Assembly: GCF_030052815.1 (NCBI RefSeq) | Contig: NC_079504.1 | Location: 47,855,614 to 47,919,613 of the forward strand | Direction: 5' to 3' | DNA: 64,000 bases | Source: Hevea brasiliensis | Lineage: Eukaryota > Streptophyta > Magnoliopsida > Malpighiales > Euphorbiaceae | In this document: piece after piece, positions 21,988 through 35,544 of the stretch | Layout: every line of letters begins with the position of its first letter | How positions within the stretch are numbered: the first letter of the stretch is position 1 | Translations under genes and position numbers: made by a program | Notes under the pieces: generated by a model | What the model was told of the DNA's origin: nothing | The model's input: the letters and a program-made list of their open reading frames with translations, nothing else | Database searches by the model: none

Positions 21988-24514
21988 TTCTATGACTTAA
22001 CTTCCAAATTTTTTTTTTAGCTTAATAATTAAATATATCTTAGTTCTTGCCTTCAATTGGCTTTTTTTTTTTTTTTTTTTTTCTTGACGCAACATAATAG
22101 ATATTTAACGGGTTCAAGATAACATGGGACTAAAATCCATTTTGACTTACATAAAAATTATGAAAATAACTTAACGTTATCAAAAGGGAAGGGGGTTAGT
22201 GGGGCCTCATATATGTATATTCTTTAAAAAAATTATTTTATTTTAATTATTGACCCCTCTGATAATTTTTATTATTTTATTATATTATGAATAATATGAA
22301 ATATTTATTTTTTTTTATTTTCATCATAAATTTTATAATATTGACATTTTCAATTTTTATTAATTTAATTATAATATATTATAATATTTTTTGAATAGAT
22401 AAGATTAATTCCTTCAAAATATAAAAATAATAGGCATAATTAATTATTTTTAAATTAATTTTACATTTAACAATATCTCAGAGTTAAAAATTTTATTTAG
22501 TAGAGCTATTTATTTAATTCATCAATTTTAAGTGTATTTAAATAATTATATTTAAATCAATATATATATATATAATTAATTTTTAACAATTAAAATTTCA
22601 AATAATTGCAAATAATTAATTTTTAAAAAATAAATTTTAATAATCAAGACGTTTTATAATTATTTTAATAAATAATTAAAATGATGATTGTAAATTGAGA
22701 ATATTATTATCTATGCTACCTTATAGAATTTAAATATAAAATACTTTTATGTATATATCAAATTTTCATTTAAATTATTTAAAAAATTATATAATCTTTT
22801 TCAGAAAATAAATTATATAGTTACTTGAAGTCTTTTCACATATATTAGTTCAAAATATAAAATTGCCCCATTTTATTTTTTTTAATTAATTTTAACGAAA
22901 ATATACTGAAAATCATTTAAAATATTTTATATATTATATATTTTAAAATATTTTTATAAAGTTAATCAATTGACCACACTTAATAGCATGTAGCTCTGCC
23001 CTTATATTAGCCCTCTCAAAAAAATATTTTTAGCTTCGCCACTGAACGTTATAGTATTGTTTCATACTCCCTTGAAAATTCTTTTCGATTAATGGTAACA
23101 TGACCAACTTTTCAATAGAAAGTCATATTGAATAAATGTCCACTCTTCTAGTTGTGATACATGCAAATGTATCTTTCTGAACTATCTCCTTTGTTATCTT
23201 CTTGTTTTTTTTTTTTTTTTTTTTTCCTTCGATGTGTTGTGCTAACATTGTCACCCTCAAAGAATTATTTTAGTTTAGTTATACTCTATTATGATATTTG
23301 TTTAAATATATAACATTGATTCTTAAAAAATACACAAACAATGAGTATAATTAATTATTTTTAAATTAATTTTATATTTAACATTAACTCAGTGGTGAAA
23401 CTAGAAATTTAATTCAGTAGACTCATTGATTTAGTTAGTCAATTTTAAGTGTATGTGTGCGTATATATATAATTTTTAATCACAATCAAAATTTGAAATA
23501 ATTATGAATAAAAAAATTAATTTCAATAAATTAATTTTAATAATCAGGATAATTTACATTAAAAAAATATTAAAATGATGATTGTAAATTAAGAATATTT
23601 TTCTTCTTGCTAATTAATAGAATTTAAAAGCAAATATTTTTATTTATATATATATATATCTCAAATTTTTATATATCATTTAAAAATATTAAAAATAAAA
23701 TTTTATAAATAAATTATATAATTTTTTTAAAAAATAAATTATATAATTACTTGAACTCTTTTTATATATATTAATTCCAAATATAAATTTGATCTTTATA
23801 TTTTTTACTAATTTCAATCAAAATTTATTTACAAATATTAAAAATATTTTAGAAATTATATATATTTAAAAAATTTTTGTAAGGTTGGGTGCATCAATTG
23901 GTTACATTTAAGAACACATGTCACTGTATTGGTCCCTCAAGGAAAATTTTTTATATCAGTGAAAATTATTTTACCTGAGTCTGAACTCGATTAATATTCT
24001 CAATATTTGAACCTATCTCAAACCCAATTAAAATTTATCATCAATTACTCAAATCCATTCTAAATCCAATTATTATTTTTTGAAAAATATCCTAGCCCAT
24101 TTTTACTAATAGATATAAAACAATATTTTTATTAAAAATTTATATTTTAAAAATTTAATGACTAAATAAAATATTTAAATTTTATTTGTTTAAAATATAA
24201 TATATAAAAAATTTATAAATATTATTATAAAAAAACATACACTTTATATTAATTAACCATTTATATAAACAAATTTGGATAATGATATCAAATGTGTAAC
24301 ACTCAAACCTTATAAATGTATTATTTTTTAAACTTATCTCAAACCTAATTATATATTATCTAAATTAGTCTTACTCGTTGATGCTTCCATCAATTTCAAT
24401 TTGACCATTGAACTTCGGTTTGTATTGGTAAAATCTTTAAATTTTTATTTTTATTTTTATTTTAATAATCATAATTACTAAACTTAAGTGAATTTAATAA
24501 TTGGATAGGTTATA
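21988..24514. repeat. AT-rich region with two diverged copies of one repeat
   Basis: About 22170-23050 and 23240-23960 share a run of words ('taattaattatttttaaattaatttta' type, 'attttaagtgtat', 'aatgatgattgtaaatt', 'aattatataatt'), so they are two old copies of one family. The end of the first copy reads 'tagcttcgccactgaacg', reminiscent of 'CAGTGGCGGAGC'-type termini of common plant repeats. Poly-T runs lie at about 22062-22082 and 23205-23225. No gene is seen. The unit 2 counterpart is split by the retrotransposon (46136-47468 and 57048-58718). Confidence 0.5.
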
Positions 24515-24752
24515 AAATTATTATATTTTGTCATCACAAAAATTTAGATCAACTTCTTATAAAAATATAGCTAAATTGACATCATTGTTTACGTCTGAAA
24601 CTCTCTACTTTTTTGCATTTCCCAGCCGCCAAACCTTACTTATATATGTTTCGATACTTTCTTTTTTTTTTACAAGCATTGCATATTCACTTATTTATAC
24701 AATATAACACATTAATGCTACAAATTAGGCTTACTGTGTAGAACAACCTAAT

Positions 24753-25490
24753 GCTGACCATAAAGGCAATCAGGCCTTTGTGATTTTGAATAGCAAATAT
24801 TGCAAAAAATTAATCAATTTATCTTCAACTAGTGCATTTATGATCATCCAAATAAAGATGCTCATCAATTTCTCTCTCATTTTTGGCACAAAATTTGATG
24901 TTTGACAAAGCAAATGCTCCAATAAAGATGATAAGTATAAAGATAATTCAAGTTGACACTTGATAAGTACCAATATCACAGTTAAATTACAAAGTTTCCA
25001 CTTGAACACTCCTAAGATGTACAATATACAAAATACATGAGAAGTCTTACAAAGCCCTATCAGCATTCATTCAATCCACCCTTCTTATAACTGGTAACTG
25101 AACATGTAATGGAGCAGTGACATTGGAAGATGAACAACTCACCAGAAATTTATAATCTTCAGCACATCTTTATCTTTAAGCCCAAACACAGAAACTATAC
25201 ACCTAAACAATTTTTTTTTTATTAGCTTAAGTTGCATAATGATGCACATAACATACTATTCATTGTTTAATACTACTTACACAAATACAAGAGAGAGAGA
25301 GAAATCTAATCTCATTTTTTGTTCTAAGATGATTATGCAAAAAAAAAAAAAAAAAAGAACAAGATTCACAATAAAGAGTTGCAGAAATGACAAAGCATCA
25401 CTAACCTTAAAAATCTTGAAAACATAAGCTTGTATCATTAATGCTATGTAAGAGGTACTGAAGGAAACTTCCATTTAGTCATCCATAATC
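24753..25490 (-). other. Conserved block with splice-like signals, unit 2 copy
   Basis: This is the unit 2 counterpart of 240-985. The exon-like piece near 25410-25470 has both a CAG acceptor and a GTTAGT donor on the minus strand, and a GTGAGT donor is kept near 25140. The 98-codon minus-strand ORF (24770-25066) is open here too. The product is unknown. Confidence 0.25.
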
Positions 25491-25607
25491 TACCTTACAT
25501 CATAAACATATATGCAATTACATCAAATATGGTTCTAATACATTACACCCTAATATCAATGCATTTCGTGATGCACGGTTATACTTAAAGCAGAAATTAA
25601 AGTAATT

Positions 25608-26117
25608 AATAGACCAAGCTTCAACCCACTCTCACTTCACTTTTCCAAGGAAAATCCAAGCATCAAGGTATCTAAAACATGCAATTGCCCAAAAGGATTT
25701 TAACTTAAACCCTTTGCATGCAAAAACGGCTAAGGGAGAGAGAAAAAAACTAATTTTCTTTTAAAGATGAAACTAAGTGAGCTATTTATACCCTACTATC
25801 GAGGGGATTTTTGGTTGCTGAAAGCCCAGCTTTCATCTACCAAAGTCTATTTTATCCAAAAAGACATTTGAATAATAACAAGGGACTTCAGCTATCGAAA
25901 GTTTAACCTTTGGTTGTCGAAGTTCTTTCTGCCCACAAGGATACCTTGATTTCTTTTCTTAACAAAATTCACATATAACCTATACTCTTAACACATTAAT
26001 TTCATATATATATATATATATATGGTTCACCACTTCCTTGTCTATGAAAATCTCAATTTCACAAGGATTTTCCAATGACGATAGGAATTTCAATGTTAGA
26101 AAATGATGGGTGTTACA
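25608..26117 (-). mobile_element. LTR-like block, truncated copy (unit 2)
   Basis: This copy keeps the TGTAACACCC terminus (minus strand, ending 26117) and the TATA box (about 25782-25792), but the part matching 1106-2202 of unit 1 is deleted. The junction at about 25607 joins short AT-rich words ('taatta' / 'attgatag'), which suggests a microhomology deletion. Confidence 0.4.
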
Positions 26118-26640
26118 TTGGTGAAGAGAACTTTCAGATGGGACTAACCATGCCAGATTTGGTGGCTATTTTTAGCACTAGCGAGGACAGAGAAAATGGG
26201 GTTTTCAGAGCTTTAAAGGCATTCTCAGCCAACCGGTAGTTGGAATGGATGATTGGATCTTGTAATCTTCATCTACATTCCACAAGCCTCGAAATGACAC
26301 CAACAAAGAAGATGCTTAACGTATTGCCTAAACTATATTGGCAAACATTGGGCAACTAGAGAGGAGTTTTGACTAACTTGTCATTAGACCTATATCCAGC
26401 AGCTCATGGGCATTCCGAAAGTGTATTCAAATTGGCGATAGCTCATTGGTGTTGTGGATTGAGTTTTTGACCTAGTCTTAATGCCCAATGGACTCTCCTA
26501 GAAAGTGGTTATGTTTACAGTCATTCATAGCATTTTCAGAAGCTCCGGACACATTCCAAGTGTCAAAATCAGCATTGGTAAGCCTGAACTCCAACTTAGT
26601 GTTTTATCTATCTGTTATGCTTGCAAATTTAATTAATAAA
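26118..26640 (+). other. Conserved low-copy stretch, unit 2 copy
   Basis: This is the counterpart of 2738-3285. Short frames are further broken here: a stop appears in 'ggcaactagag' near 26355 and the ATG frame is altered. No recognised product. Confidence 0.25.
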
Positions 26641-26761
26641 ATATTTTTGGCAGGTTGAAAATAATTAAAATAAATTGTAAGGACTTAGGATGATCTAAAG
26701 GACCTCTAAGAATACTTTTGAAATTTTTTATGGACATTTAATAATTATTTGGATTGTAGAG

Positions 26762-26843
26762 GAGATAGAGACCTGAGTTAGAACTTGGATCAATGGATGT
26801 ATGAGATAGAGACCTGAGTTAGAACTTGGATCAATGGATGTAG
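26762..26843. repeat. 41-bp direct tandem duplication, unit 2
   Basis: The 41-bp repeats start at 26762 and 26803, the same as in unit 1. The state is single-copy in unit 3. Confidence 0.9.
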
Positions 26844-27618
26844 ATTAGTGTTCCAGTAGGCACTAGATGGGCAATATGATATGTATGGCGAGCTTGAGGT
26901 CAATTTGTGTTGTTGCTATTACTTGTGTTTCTTTTACTTTGTAGGGATTAGGTCTAGTTACAAAGAAAACTCTATCGAAAATTTAGCAATCCATAGGATT
27001 TATTATTCTTGCTTCGGTTTTATTTAATTATTTTTAGTCAGTCAATTGATAAATGTATGTGTTTGTGTAGGTGATTGAACTAGCCTTTTTTTTTTTTTTT
27101 TCTAGCTGGACCAACTGCAATCGGGTCGAGTATTTATTATTTTTATAATTTCTATTTTATTTATATTTCCTAGTATACTCATACATTCACTTATATATGT
27201 ACGTGTTCATCGATATATTTGTCATAAATACTTTTTTATTTTAAATATTTTAATCTTTTAATTTACTTTACATAGAATTATATATATGTAAATAAATAAA
27301 TTACAAAAATTTATTCAATTGTTAACCTAATTTTTTTACTCATAGTCTTATATTCTTTTATGATATTAATTAGTAAATATAAAAATAAGAATGAGAGAAT
27401 TTAAGAACTGATCAAATTATTTTTATAATTTTTTATTTTACAATAAATAATAATTAACATATTAAAATCTTAATCTTATTATAAATCTTATTTCAAAAAA
27501 TATTTATTTAAATAAAAATCCTAGCTCAAACAATTCTATTAATAGTAAATAATAATGCACAATTAATTTAATGGCTTAATATTAAAATTTATTTTTTAAA
27601 AATTTTTATAATTATAGC

Positions 27619-27657
<39 letters not shown>

Positions 27658-28560
27658 TAATTCTAACATAGTTTTTAAAGTTTATTTTAACCTATAGTCA
27701 AAAGTAATTTTAATCAGCTAACCAGATATAATTTTGATTATTGATTTCTTTTCTAATCAATTGATATATCGTAATTTTGACCATCGATTTATTTCATTTT
27801 TAACTACTAACTAAAAATAATAAAATTTTAAATTCAAGCTAAAATTTTCAAAAAATAAAGAATTGGCTATAACGCAAAAAGTTGAAAAAAAAATTAAAAA
27901 TTGGGAAGGGGGAACATTAGAATTTTCAAAAACACTCTTCATTATTTTTATTATTTATAAAAATACCAAATTAAAATATATTTATAAAAAATTATTAGTT
28001 CTAAAATTCTTATTGCATTAAGATAAAATCAAGCAGTAAAACACATATTTTTTTTCTTACAATCTCTATTCTAAATGGACTATAATAACTTTATTAAAAA
28101 AGATAAAAAAATTAAAACTGTTTTGAAAATAACTTTTAGTAAATAATAAATTTTAATTTATAAAATAAAAATATTCATATTCTCATGTTTTATTTGTAAT
28201 ATTTTAATCACTAAAGTAATATATATTAAAAATTTTATTTCATGTGTTTTATTTATAATATTTTTAATTGATTAATGTAATATAAATTATTAATTTTGTT
28301 TTTTTATAATTTTTTAATCAACTTTAATTAGAAATAAAATATAATTATGCTTATAAATAATTACTTTTAATTGACTATTAAAAATAATATATTATGATAA
28401 TATTATATTATATATGAAAACTTAAAAAAATTATATAAAAAATTAAATTATAAATTTATATAACAAGTAAATTAACATACAATATACGTTAAGATAAAAA
28501 CTAATTAAAAAATAAAATCATTATTGCAAATTTTTGGATTGCATTTTTTTTATCCAAAAA
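26844..28560. other. AT-rich spacer, unit 2
   Basis: This is the counterpart of 3487-5160. A pure T run of 36 bases lies at 27621-27656. No gene is seen. Confidence 0.65.
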
Positions 28561-28577
28561 TCAATTAATCCACATTT

Positions 28578-28826
28578 ATGAAACAAAATTCCACTAGACC
28601 TTTTATTCAGTCCACCAAGATGACTGCTAAAGGCCAAGCTGCTCCTATCACCCTGCCAGAAGAAGTCTAAAACTGGCAGACAAAGAATGCTACAACTCAA
28701 AATAAGATGTTAGAGCGCCTTGATTCAAAAATGGATAGAGTCCTTTCTCAAACTCAATCCATAGAATAAGGTTGATTCACGGGTTGTTTCTTTATGGAGA
28801 TGTGGACAAATTATAATTTCTATAGT
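28578..28826 (+). pseudogene. Pararetrovirus-like fragment, plus strand, unit 2
   Basis: This is the counterpart of 5188-5430. A TTA to TAA change gives an in-frame stop at 28668-28670, so the fragment is broken more than in unit 1. Confidence 0.4.
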
Positions 28827-28946
28827 CTGAATTATTCAAATCAATGTCTCCATAAAAGCCTTGGTACTAAGGTCCACGTTCTTCTGGTGAATCAAGGACA
28901 ACACTAGCTAAGGCTTCACGTGCTTCACTGTCTTTTGTATCCATTG
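28770..28946 (-). pseudogene. Pararetrovirus-like fragment, minus strand, beyond solo LTR, unit 2
   Basis: This is the counterpart of 5380-5556 and is cut off from the rest by the solo LTR insertion. Confidence 0.38.
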
Positions 28947-30536
28947 TGTAACATCCTCACTGTAGCAATTCTGTACATTCTCTTGTTTGTGAAGGTGTTG
29001 GTGCGGGCCACTAGAACGCCGAAAAAATATTTAGACTAGAGTAAGGAGTCATAAATAACTCAAATAATAATAAGAAAAATTTGAAAAAAATTTTAGAAAT
29101 AAAATACAATCAAGTTAAATGAGACGGTGCCCTAGCGATGGGTAACCTAGTGGGAAGTTGCGGTCCTCGCAGCTAGGAGCCCTAAACCCAGGAAAAAATT
29201 TATAAAATAATTTTTGAGACTCCAGGGAAAAGTCATTGTGGTTTCGATAGCATTAGAAAGCCAAGAAAATACTTAAAAATTTTTTGAGATCGGTACAGAC
29301 GATTTTGGCTCGATGAGCCAAACAGAGGGCATTTTAGTCATTTCGTCTTCAGATATAATTTTTGACCGACTTGTCCAGTTAACTAAATAATTATTATAAC
29401 ATAAAATGTGAATAAATATTGCTAAAAATTTAATTAAAAATGAGTAGAAAAGAAAAGAAAAGAAAATGAAATAAAAGTCATATTTATGACATAAACATGA
29501 TGCAATTAAAATATTTTCACCCAACCAAATTTTGACACATCATTATATACCACTTAAACATGAATAAAAGAAGATAAAAATTGAAAAAAAAAAAAACTAA
29601 ACAGCCATCTTCAACCTTGGGCAGCCGAATTTAGAGAGAGAGAGAGAGAGGAGAGAAACCACCATTGAAGCCCCCTTTCAAGCTTTGGTTAACCCATCAA
29701 ACTACCTCAAAACCCTAGCTTCTCTTCACAGAAACTCATCCTCACATCTAGAGCAAGCTTTGGATAGCAAAAAAAAGGAAGAAAGTGAAGTTTTGAAGTC
29801 TTGGAAAGTACTAAGTCAAGGTTAGTGCCAATTCCTTCTAAAAATTTTGTGTATACCTTATGTGGAGTAGGAATTGAGTGAGAAAATTAAGTGGAAATAA
29901 ACAAAATTTGCATGATGAATTTCTACCAATTTTGGCAGCCTTATGGTCTCTTAGGGTTTCATCAATTTGATTGCATAATAGTTGTGTATGGCTGCCAATG
30001 AACATGATTTTGGTATTTTGTACTGTTTGTATTTTGTAATTAAACTTTTATTTTCTCATGTATAGTTGAAACTCATGTAATATATTTTGGTGTTAATGCA
30101 AATATTTGTAATTTGTGTTTATAAATGAAAATTTAGTGTTTATTTATGATCTGTACATGATTATCATGTGAAATCAATGAATGAGAAATAGAAGAATTTT
30201 TGAGAAATGGTTGAGAAATATTGAGATTATGTTGATAAAATGGAGGTTGAGAATGATGGGAAATGTATTAGAAGTGTTTTTCACAGGTTCCGAAGAACTG
30301 TTTTATCCATTTTTAGCCGGTACTTTGCCGGATTTTCTATAAATTTTTTGGAACCTCAAATGAATTTATAATTTCAATAAATGACTTAAATGAGTTAAAT
30401 TTCACAAATTGCACTTCATAACCATAAAGAAATAAATTAAGAAAGGATAAAAATAATTGAGATAAAATATTATGTTCCGATGCACTGTGTGACATATCTT
30501 GCTCGGCTATACTGTAGACGGATAAGGGGTGTCACA
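28947..30536 (+). mobile_element. Solo LTR, full 1590 bp, unit 2
   Basis: TGTAACATCC to GGGGTGTCACA. The left flank is CATTG (28942-28946) and the right flank is AATTG (30537-30541), the same insertion as 5557-6414 with one changed base in the right duplication. It keeps the inner part that unit 1 lost (about 29340-30090). That part includes a GA-rich run (29635-29652) and an antisense ORF (29273-29524) that I take as chance. Confidence 0.87.
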
Positions 30537-31522
30537 AATTGGGTCTTGCGAATCTTGAAAGACAGCATGAGTCCAGTCGATGGGTCCATCTGGAGTGGCA
30601 TGTGATGGTCCTAGTGATGTGCATGTGATATGAGTATCCGATGCAGGATGATAATTGTTGATATCACATAAGTGGCGTCCAAGCTGGTGCCTTAGGGGAC
30701 CCATGTGGATTTTGTCTGTGATGGTGTTTTTGTACGTTTTCCATTCATAATTGGAGTTCTGTGACCAGAGGAGACCATCAGACCTTTTGAAAAATGGATC
30801 GGACTGTATATTGTTGGGTTAGAGGCCTGTCTTCAATACCGTGGGAGTCAATGAGCCTTCTGAGACTATAAGGACCACTCTAAAAACCTTGAGAGTAAAG
30901 TCCTGGAGGTGTGGTTCTGAGGATGGCCAATCAGGTTCTGAGGATGGCCAATCAGGGTCTAGGAACCCCATACCATTTACTGTATGCTTATACTCATGCT
31001 CAATGCCGCTTCCCACTCCTTTTGTACTCTAGGCTGCGAGCCCTTTTGTACTCACATATAGCATATAGTATGAGGATCCTATGAAGGACCTAACTGGTTG
31101 TCCCTTTTTATGCTTCTTGGAGGAATGCTTTGGAAATGGGTACTTTCAGTGATGAGTCTTTTTCTTTGCCTTGCAGACACAGTTCCTTTCCTTGCATTTT
31201 ATGGACAGGAGAGACTTTTGGCATACATGCTTCAGTGTCTTGCTATTGTTAATGATGTCTTTGAACAATTTCTGTTGTCACACATCTTTTCAAGACAAGC
31301 CAAAGCCATCTGATGGATTTCTCCAATAGATATGGCGTTCATATTTCTGCGTATGGCTGCAATAGAGCGATGTAGCTCTGGTTGTGGCTGTTCTGGAAGA
31401 GAGGCAATATAAGTGTGACGCAAATTGATATCATTGAATTCATTGAGAAGATAATATCGTTGCACCATTCTCTGGTAATGCTTCTCAATGTCTATTTTCT
31501 TTAGGAAGCAACATCTCATATA
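30537..31522 (-). pseudogene. Endogenous pararetrovirus-like remnant, minus strand, unit 2
   Basis: This is the counterpart of 6415-7420. The 95-codon frame is kept at 31232-31519, and a 65-codon frame at 30507-30704 runs across the LTR edge. Unit 2 differs by a 21-bp tandem duplication near 30914-30955 and by small losses near 30790 and 30870, so the frames are further broken. Only a short coat-protein-like part is present. Confidence 0.45.
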
Positions 31523-32168
31523 GTATTTTAATCAAAGTCATAATACTATCTTTCTTGTTTATACAATTCAGTGATATAGTGTTTATACTAATATTTAGAT
31601 ATTGAGGGAGTAATACCCCTCCTAACTTTTAGAGGTTGAATGAGCATTTTGACTAAGGTTACCAAGATTATACCACTATTTTTATATTTAATAGCTAATT
31701 CAATAGTTTTTTTTTTGAACACTTATATTTTAACAGCTATATATAAAATTAACCTCTAACAGCTAATATCTAATAACTAACACTAACCACTACTAGCTAA
31801 TATCTAAGAGTTAATAGCTAGTGAAATAACTGACAGTTACTAAAATAACTAACAACTACTAAAATAAATAATATTGTCAAACAGGCCTTTAATATCTATC
31901 AACTATTTTACTAGTTGTTAGTTGTTAGATATTAGCTATTAGTGATTAGCTATTTATCTAACTATTAAAGTGTTGTTAGATTAGTTGTTAAATGTAAAAA
32001 TAATAATAAAATCTTATTGACCTTAGTCAAAATGCTCCCTCAACCTCTAAAAGTTAGAAGGGATAGCTTTTCATTAACCACTCCCTCAACATCTAAAAAC
32101 TAGTGTAAACACTATATTACCGAACAGTATAAATAAGAGATGTAGTATTTTGACTCAAGTCAAAACGC
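31523..32168. mobile_element. Foldback / long-hairpin MITE, unit 2
   Basis: This is the same element as 7421-8079 at the same site, with a small loss in the left arm ('attcatgaaaagtt' absent near 31613) that makes the arms less equal. Confidence 0.8.
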
Positions 32169-32179
32169 TAAATTTTACC

Positions 32180-32690
32180 TTAAAAGTTATTGCGGAATAG
32201 GAGATTACTTTAACAAAACCCTGATTTCAACCAAATACCATGATTTCACTTTGCTCATAAAGCAAAATTCAATATTTTTTTTCAACATTGACTTGAGATA
32301 AGTCGTAAACCCCTAATTTGAAGTACAAGGAGATTACTTTAACAAAACCCTTGAATTTAAGTATTGATACCTAGATAACAAATAAAAAATTTACATAAAT
32401 TTCAAGCTCAATTTACCTCTTATGTCAAGAAATCCCAAAATCAAAATGGTGGAGAAGAAGAACTTGTTCGAGCCAATGAAGTCAGGGAAAAGGAAATGAA
32501 AGGGAATGCAAAGGCGAAATATAACGAATGCTTTAAAAACCAAAATGCACCTAATTAAGTGTTAACTTTGTTGGTTTATTGGGGTAGATCAAACTTGTTA
32601 AGCTGGGATCGACCTTGACCCTTTGACGCATTCTCCAAATATTATTATTTTAAGCTATGAAATTTTCAACACTGGGCTTGAGGTTTAATT
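32180..32690 (+). promoter_or_regulatory. Detached copy of receptor upstream region, unit 2
   Basis: This is the counterpart of 8095-8620 and is similar to about 41930-42620 upstream of receptor copy 2. No coding sequence follows. Confidence 0.48.
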
Positions 32691-32832
32691 TTTACAAACT
32701 TTTTGAATTGCAGTTTTCATCAAAAATTAATTAAATCACGTTTTTGTATTTATGAACACGGAATATTTGAGGTTTATATAATTATTTTAAATAAAAAAAA
32801 TTATTAGGTGATATACCAAAGACCGTCTAAAC

Positions 32833-32941
32833 TATTATTATTATTATTATTATTATTATTTAGCATGATTATAAAAATTAAATCGAAATGATCCGTTAAC
32901 CAAAAATCTAAGTTTCGTTTAATTTAGTTCACTTATAAATT

Positions 32942-33001
<60 letters not shown>
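32833..33001. repeat. ATT and TA microsatellites, unit 2
   Basis: ATT repeats (32833-32861) and TA repeats (32944-33001) are separated by unique sequence. Both are shorter than in unit 1. Confidence 0.93.
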
Positions 33002-33005
<4 letters not shown>

Positions 33006-33689
33006 CTGTATAAACTCGTAATTTTAATTTTTTATATATTATATAATATATGAAAATTCTATTAAATTTTAGAATTTTTTTTAATTTTTTATTTAACTTT
33101 ATGAAATTCTTATTACTTAAAGTATATTTTTTTAATATCAAATTTATTGTGTATTTCTTTGATTAATATAGAAAAAAATTACATGTATTTATAAATTATA
33201 GGAAAATTTATATTATTAATTATAGACATTCTTGTACATATATGATCTAATTAAAAAAAAATGAAATTACATGAATTCGCTATTCAATGATATATATTAT
33301 TAAGTATAAAATTATTAAAAAATTTTAAGATTTTAGTTTAATTAATTTTAAATTGATTAAGTGATAACGTAAGGGTTAATAGAATAAAATTTAGATTTAA
33401 ATAGAAAATTAATCAAATCAATTAAATTAAAATTTTTTAAATAATAATAATATTTGATATTATTTTTTAACTAATTAAAATAGAGAGCATTAATTTATGA
33501 TTACACGTGCACCAATTAATATTTTTTTTTGTTAAAATTGATTATTTTTTATTTATAATATAACTATTTTTCATTTATTTAGTAATTATTTAATTAAAAG
33601 TAATATTAATAAATTTGCTAATACATGAAAAAATTTTTAATTTTATTTTATTTTATTTGTTAAATGTATCTTTACTTTGATAATAATTA

Positions 33690-35544
33690 TTGTTGAGTAA
33701 ATTGTCGCAAGGGCTTTTATGGTTGTCGGACGATTCTCACCGAAGCGAAAAAAGTGAGGAGTCGTTACTTTAATTTTAAGGGAAATTAAAGGAAACCATT
33801 TATAAAAATAAAATTTATAAAACCACTTCTAAAATAGAGATTTTAGGCTCGGGGTCCGTGTACGTGTGGAGAAAGTGTTAGGCACCCCACTTCGTCCCTT
33901 AATGAGGGCAAGCAGATTTAACGATGTGCTCTTTATAATTTAAGATCGATAATTTTGGGATTAGAATTATGATGTTGGTCACTGTTATTGATAAAAGGAA
34001 CGTTTGATATTTCACCATTTTGGGTTATCTAAGAACATGAGTATATGGGATGACCCTACAGTGAATTGATATTGTATTTGTTTAATTTGTTATGTATTTG
34101 TTATGTTCCTCCCTCTTCGAATTAGAACTCTAATTCCGAAGAGGTGTTATTTGGTCCCTAATGGTTCATAACGAGTGAGGAGGACTCTCGGCTCACACAT
34201 TATGTACCTCATCATTGGCATTCAAATAACTGAGAGTGCGGTGTGTATAATGGATATGCAAGAAACGATATAGGTATAGATTTTCATTCCTTTTAATTAG
34301 GACTCTAATTCAAAAGGGATGTGTTAATTAAAACCTAGAGAATTTCCTTCATTAATGAGGACTCTCAGTTAATGAAGAAAGGTCTCATTATCGGCATAAT
34401 TACTGGTAAAACCTTTACCCATATCGTTTCATCTTAAATGATTTAATATTTTGGGATTACGGTATTTGTTTGATTAAGCCGAATTGAAGGAAAAGTTTCC
34501 TAGCTGACATAAATGTGTGGCTCCCAAGAAGGACTCTCCATTGGGTCCAAGATATAAAGTTCGGGGTTCTTGGAAGAACTCTCTCGTGAATCGGTTACTA
34601 AAATGTGTGTTGAATTCTGTAAAAATGAGTGCTGAGGTTTTCAAGGAAAGGACTCTCTCTCGATCTTCCCAATTTCATACTGAATGACTTTACAAAAATG
34701 TAAGTCTATGGGGATTTAGGGAAAGGACTCTCTCCCGATCTCCCTAATTTATGTGAGAGAACTTTATAAAACTACAGGAATTCTAAGAAAAGACTCTCTC
34801 CCGATTTCCCTAATTTAGTACTGAATATTTTACAAGATATAAAACTATGGGAATTCAAGGAAAGGACTCTCTCCTATTCTCCCCTATTTTTAAAAGTAAA
34901 CTTTAATAAAGGTATAGCAATCGCAGAAGTTGAGTTGAACTCTTTCCCGATCTCTCTCTAGAAGACTAGGATAATGTGATGCATTACGCCCGTCATTTCC
35001 CAATCTCTTTATTACTATCTGGGCTTTTTCTGGTTTCCAATCTCATAACTTATTGTCCGAACTCTTTTCTACTCTTGACTTTCGACCTCTTGTTTATTAT
35101 CCGAATCTTCTACTTCTATTCGAACTACAGCAATTCTTATTTCTCCTCATTAATTGAATCTGAACTCCCCACATTATGATTCGTTTTTATCTAATTTTCT
35201 TTCGAACTCTTTACTATTTTACCGAAATTCCAGTAATATTTATATCATCCGATCTCTTATTCTTACACTAATAAAAATAAAAATAAAAATCTTTTTCAGA
35301 TGAAGTATGCATTACGATAGCATACAAAAAGTAATATTTGAGAGATAAGTCAGCCAGATACTGATCTACCCGAAAAGCTCGGTATGATATAGTGTCTAAA
35401 AAGTTCTTACATCATGGATACGGATTAATCATATTTCATTTGAGAATGATCGGTTAAACTTTTACTTGTGGAGAGCTGGAATGATAGGAGAGCCGGTATC
35501 GATGTCTCACAAGGCTGGACCACTAATGCTAAGGTGACCGTGAT
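33690..35544 (+). mobile_element. Non-coding retroelement remnant (Tat/Ogre-like style), unit 2
   Basis: This is the counterpart of 9690-11459. Its internal array (34632-34890) has four copies of the roughly 70-bp repeat against three in unit 1. No coding frame is credible. Confidence 0.4.

Larger units (their letters stand above)
1..24514. repeat. Tandem segmental duplication, unit 1
   Basis: Position 1 realigns with 24515 and again with 58719, and the order of elements is then the same base for base with a few percent difference by eye. The sequence just left of 24515 and of 58719 is also alike, so the array continues to the left of the window and these borders only mark the phase of the repeat. 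The unit carries one receptor-kinase locus plus nested transposon remnants. Unit 1 lacks the two insertions found in unit 2 (151 bp and 9.6 kb) and has lost about 730 bp inside its first solo LTR. Confidence 0.93.

Noticed and set aside
32929..33141. 70-codon minus-strand ORF
   Set aside because: About half of it is the TA microsatellite read as alternating Ile and Tyr.
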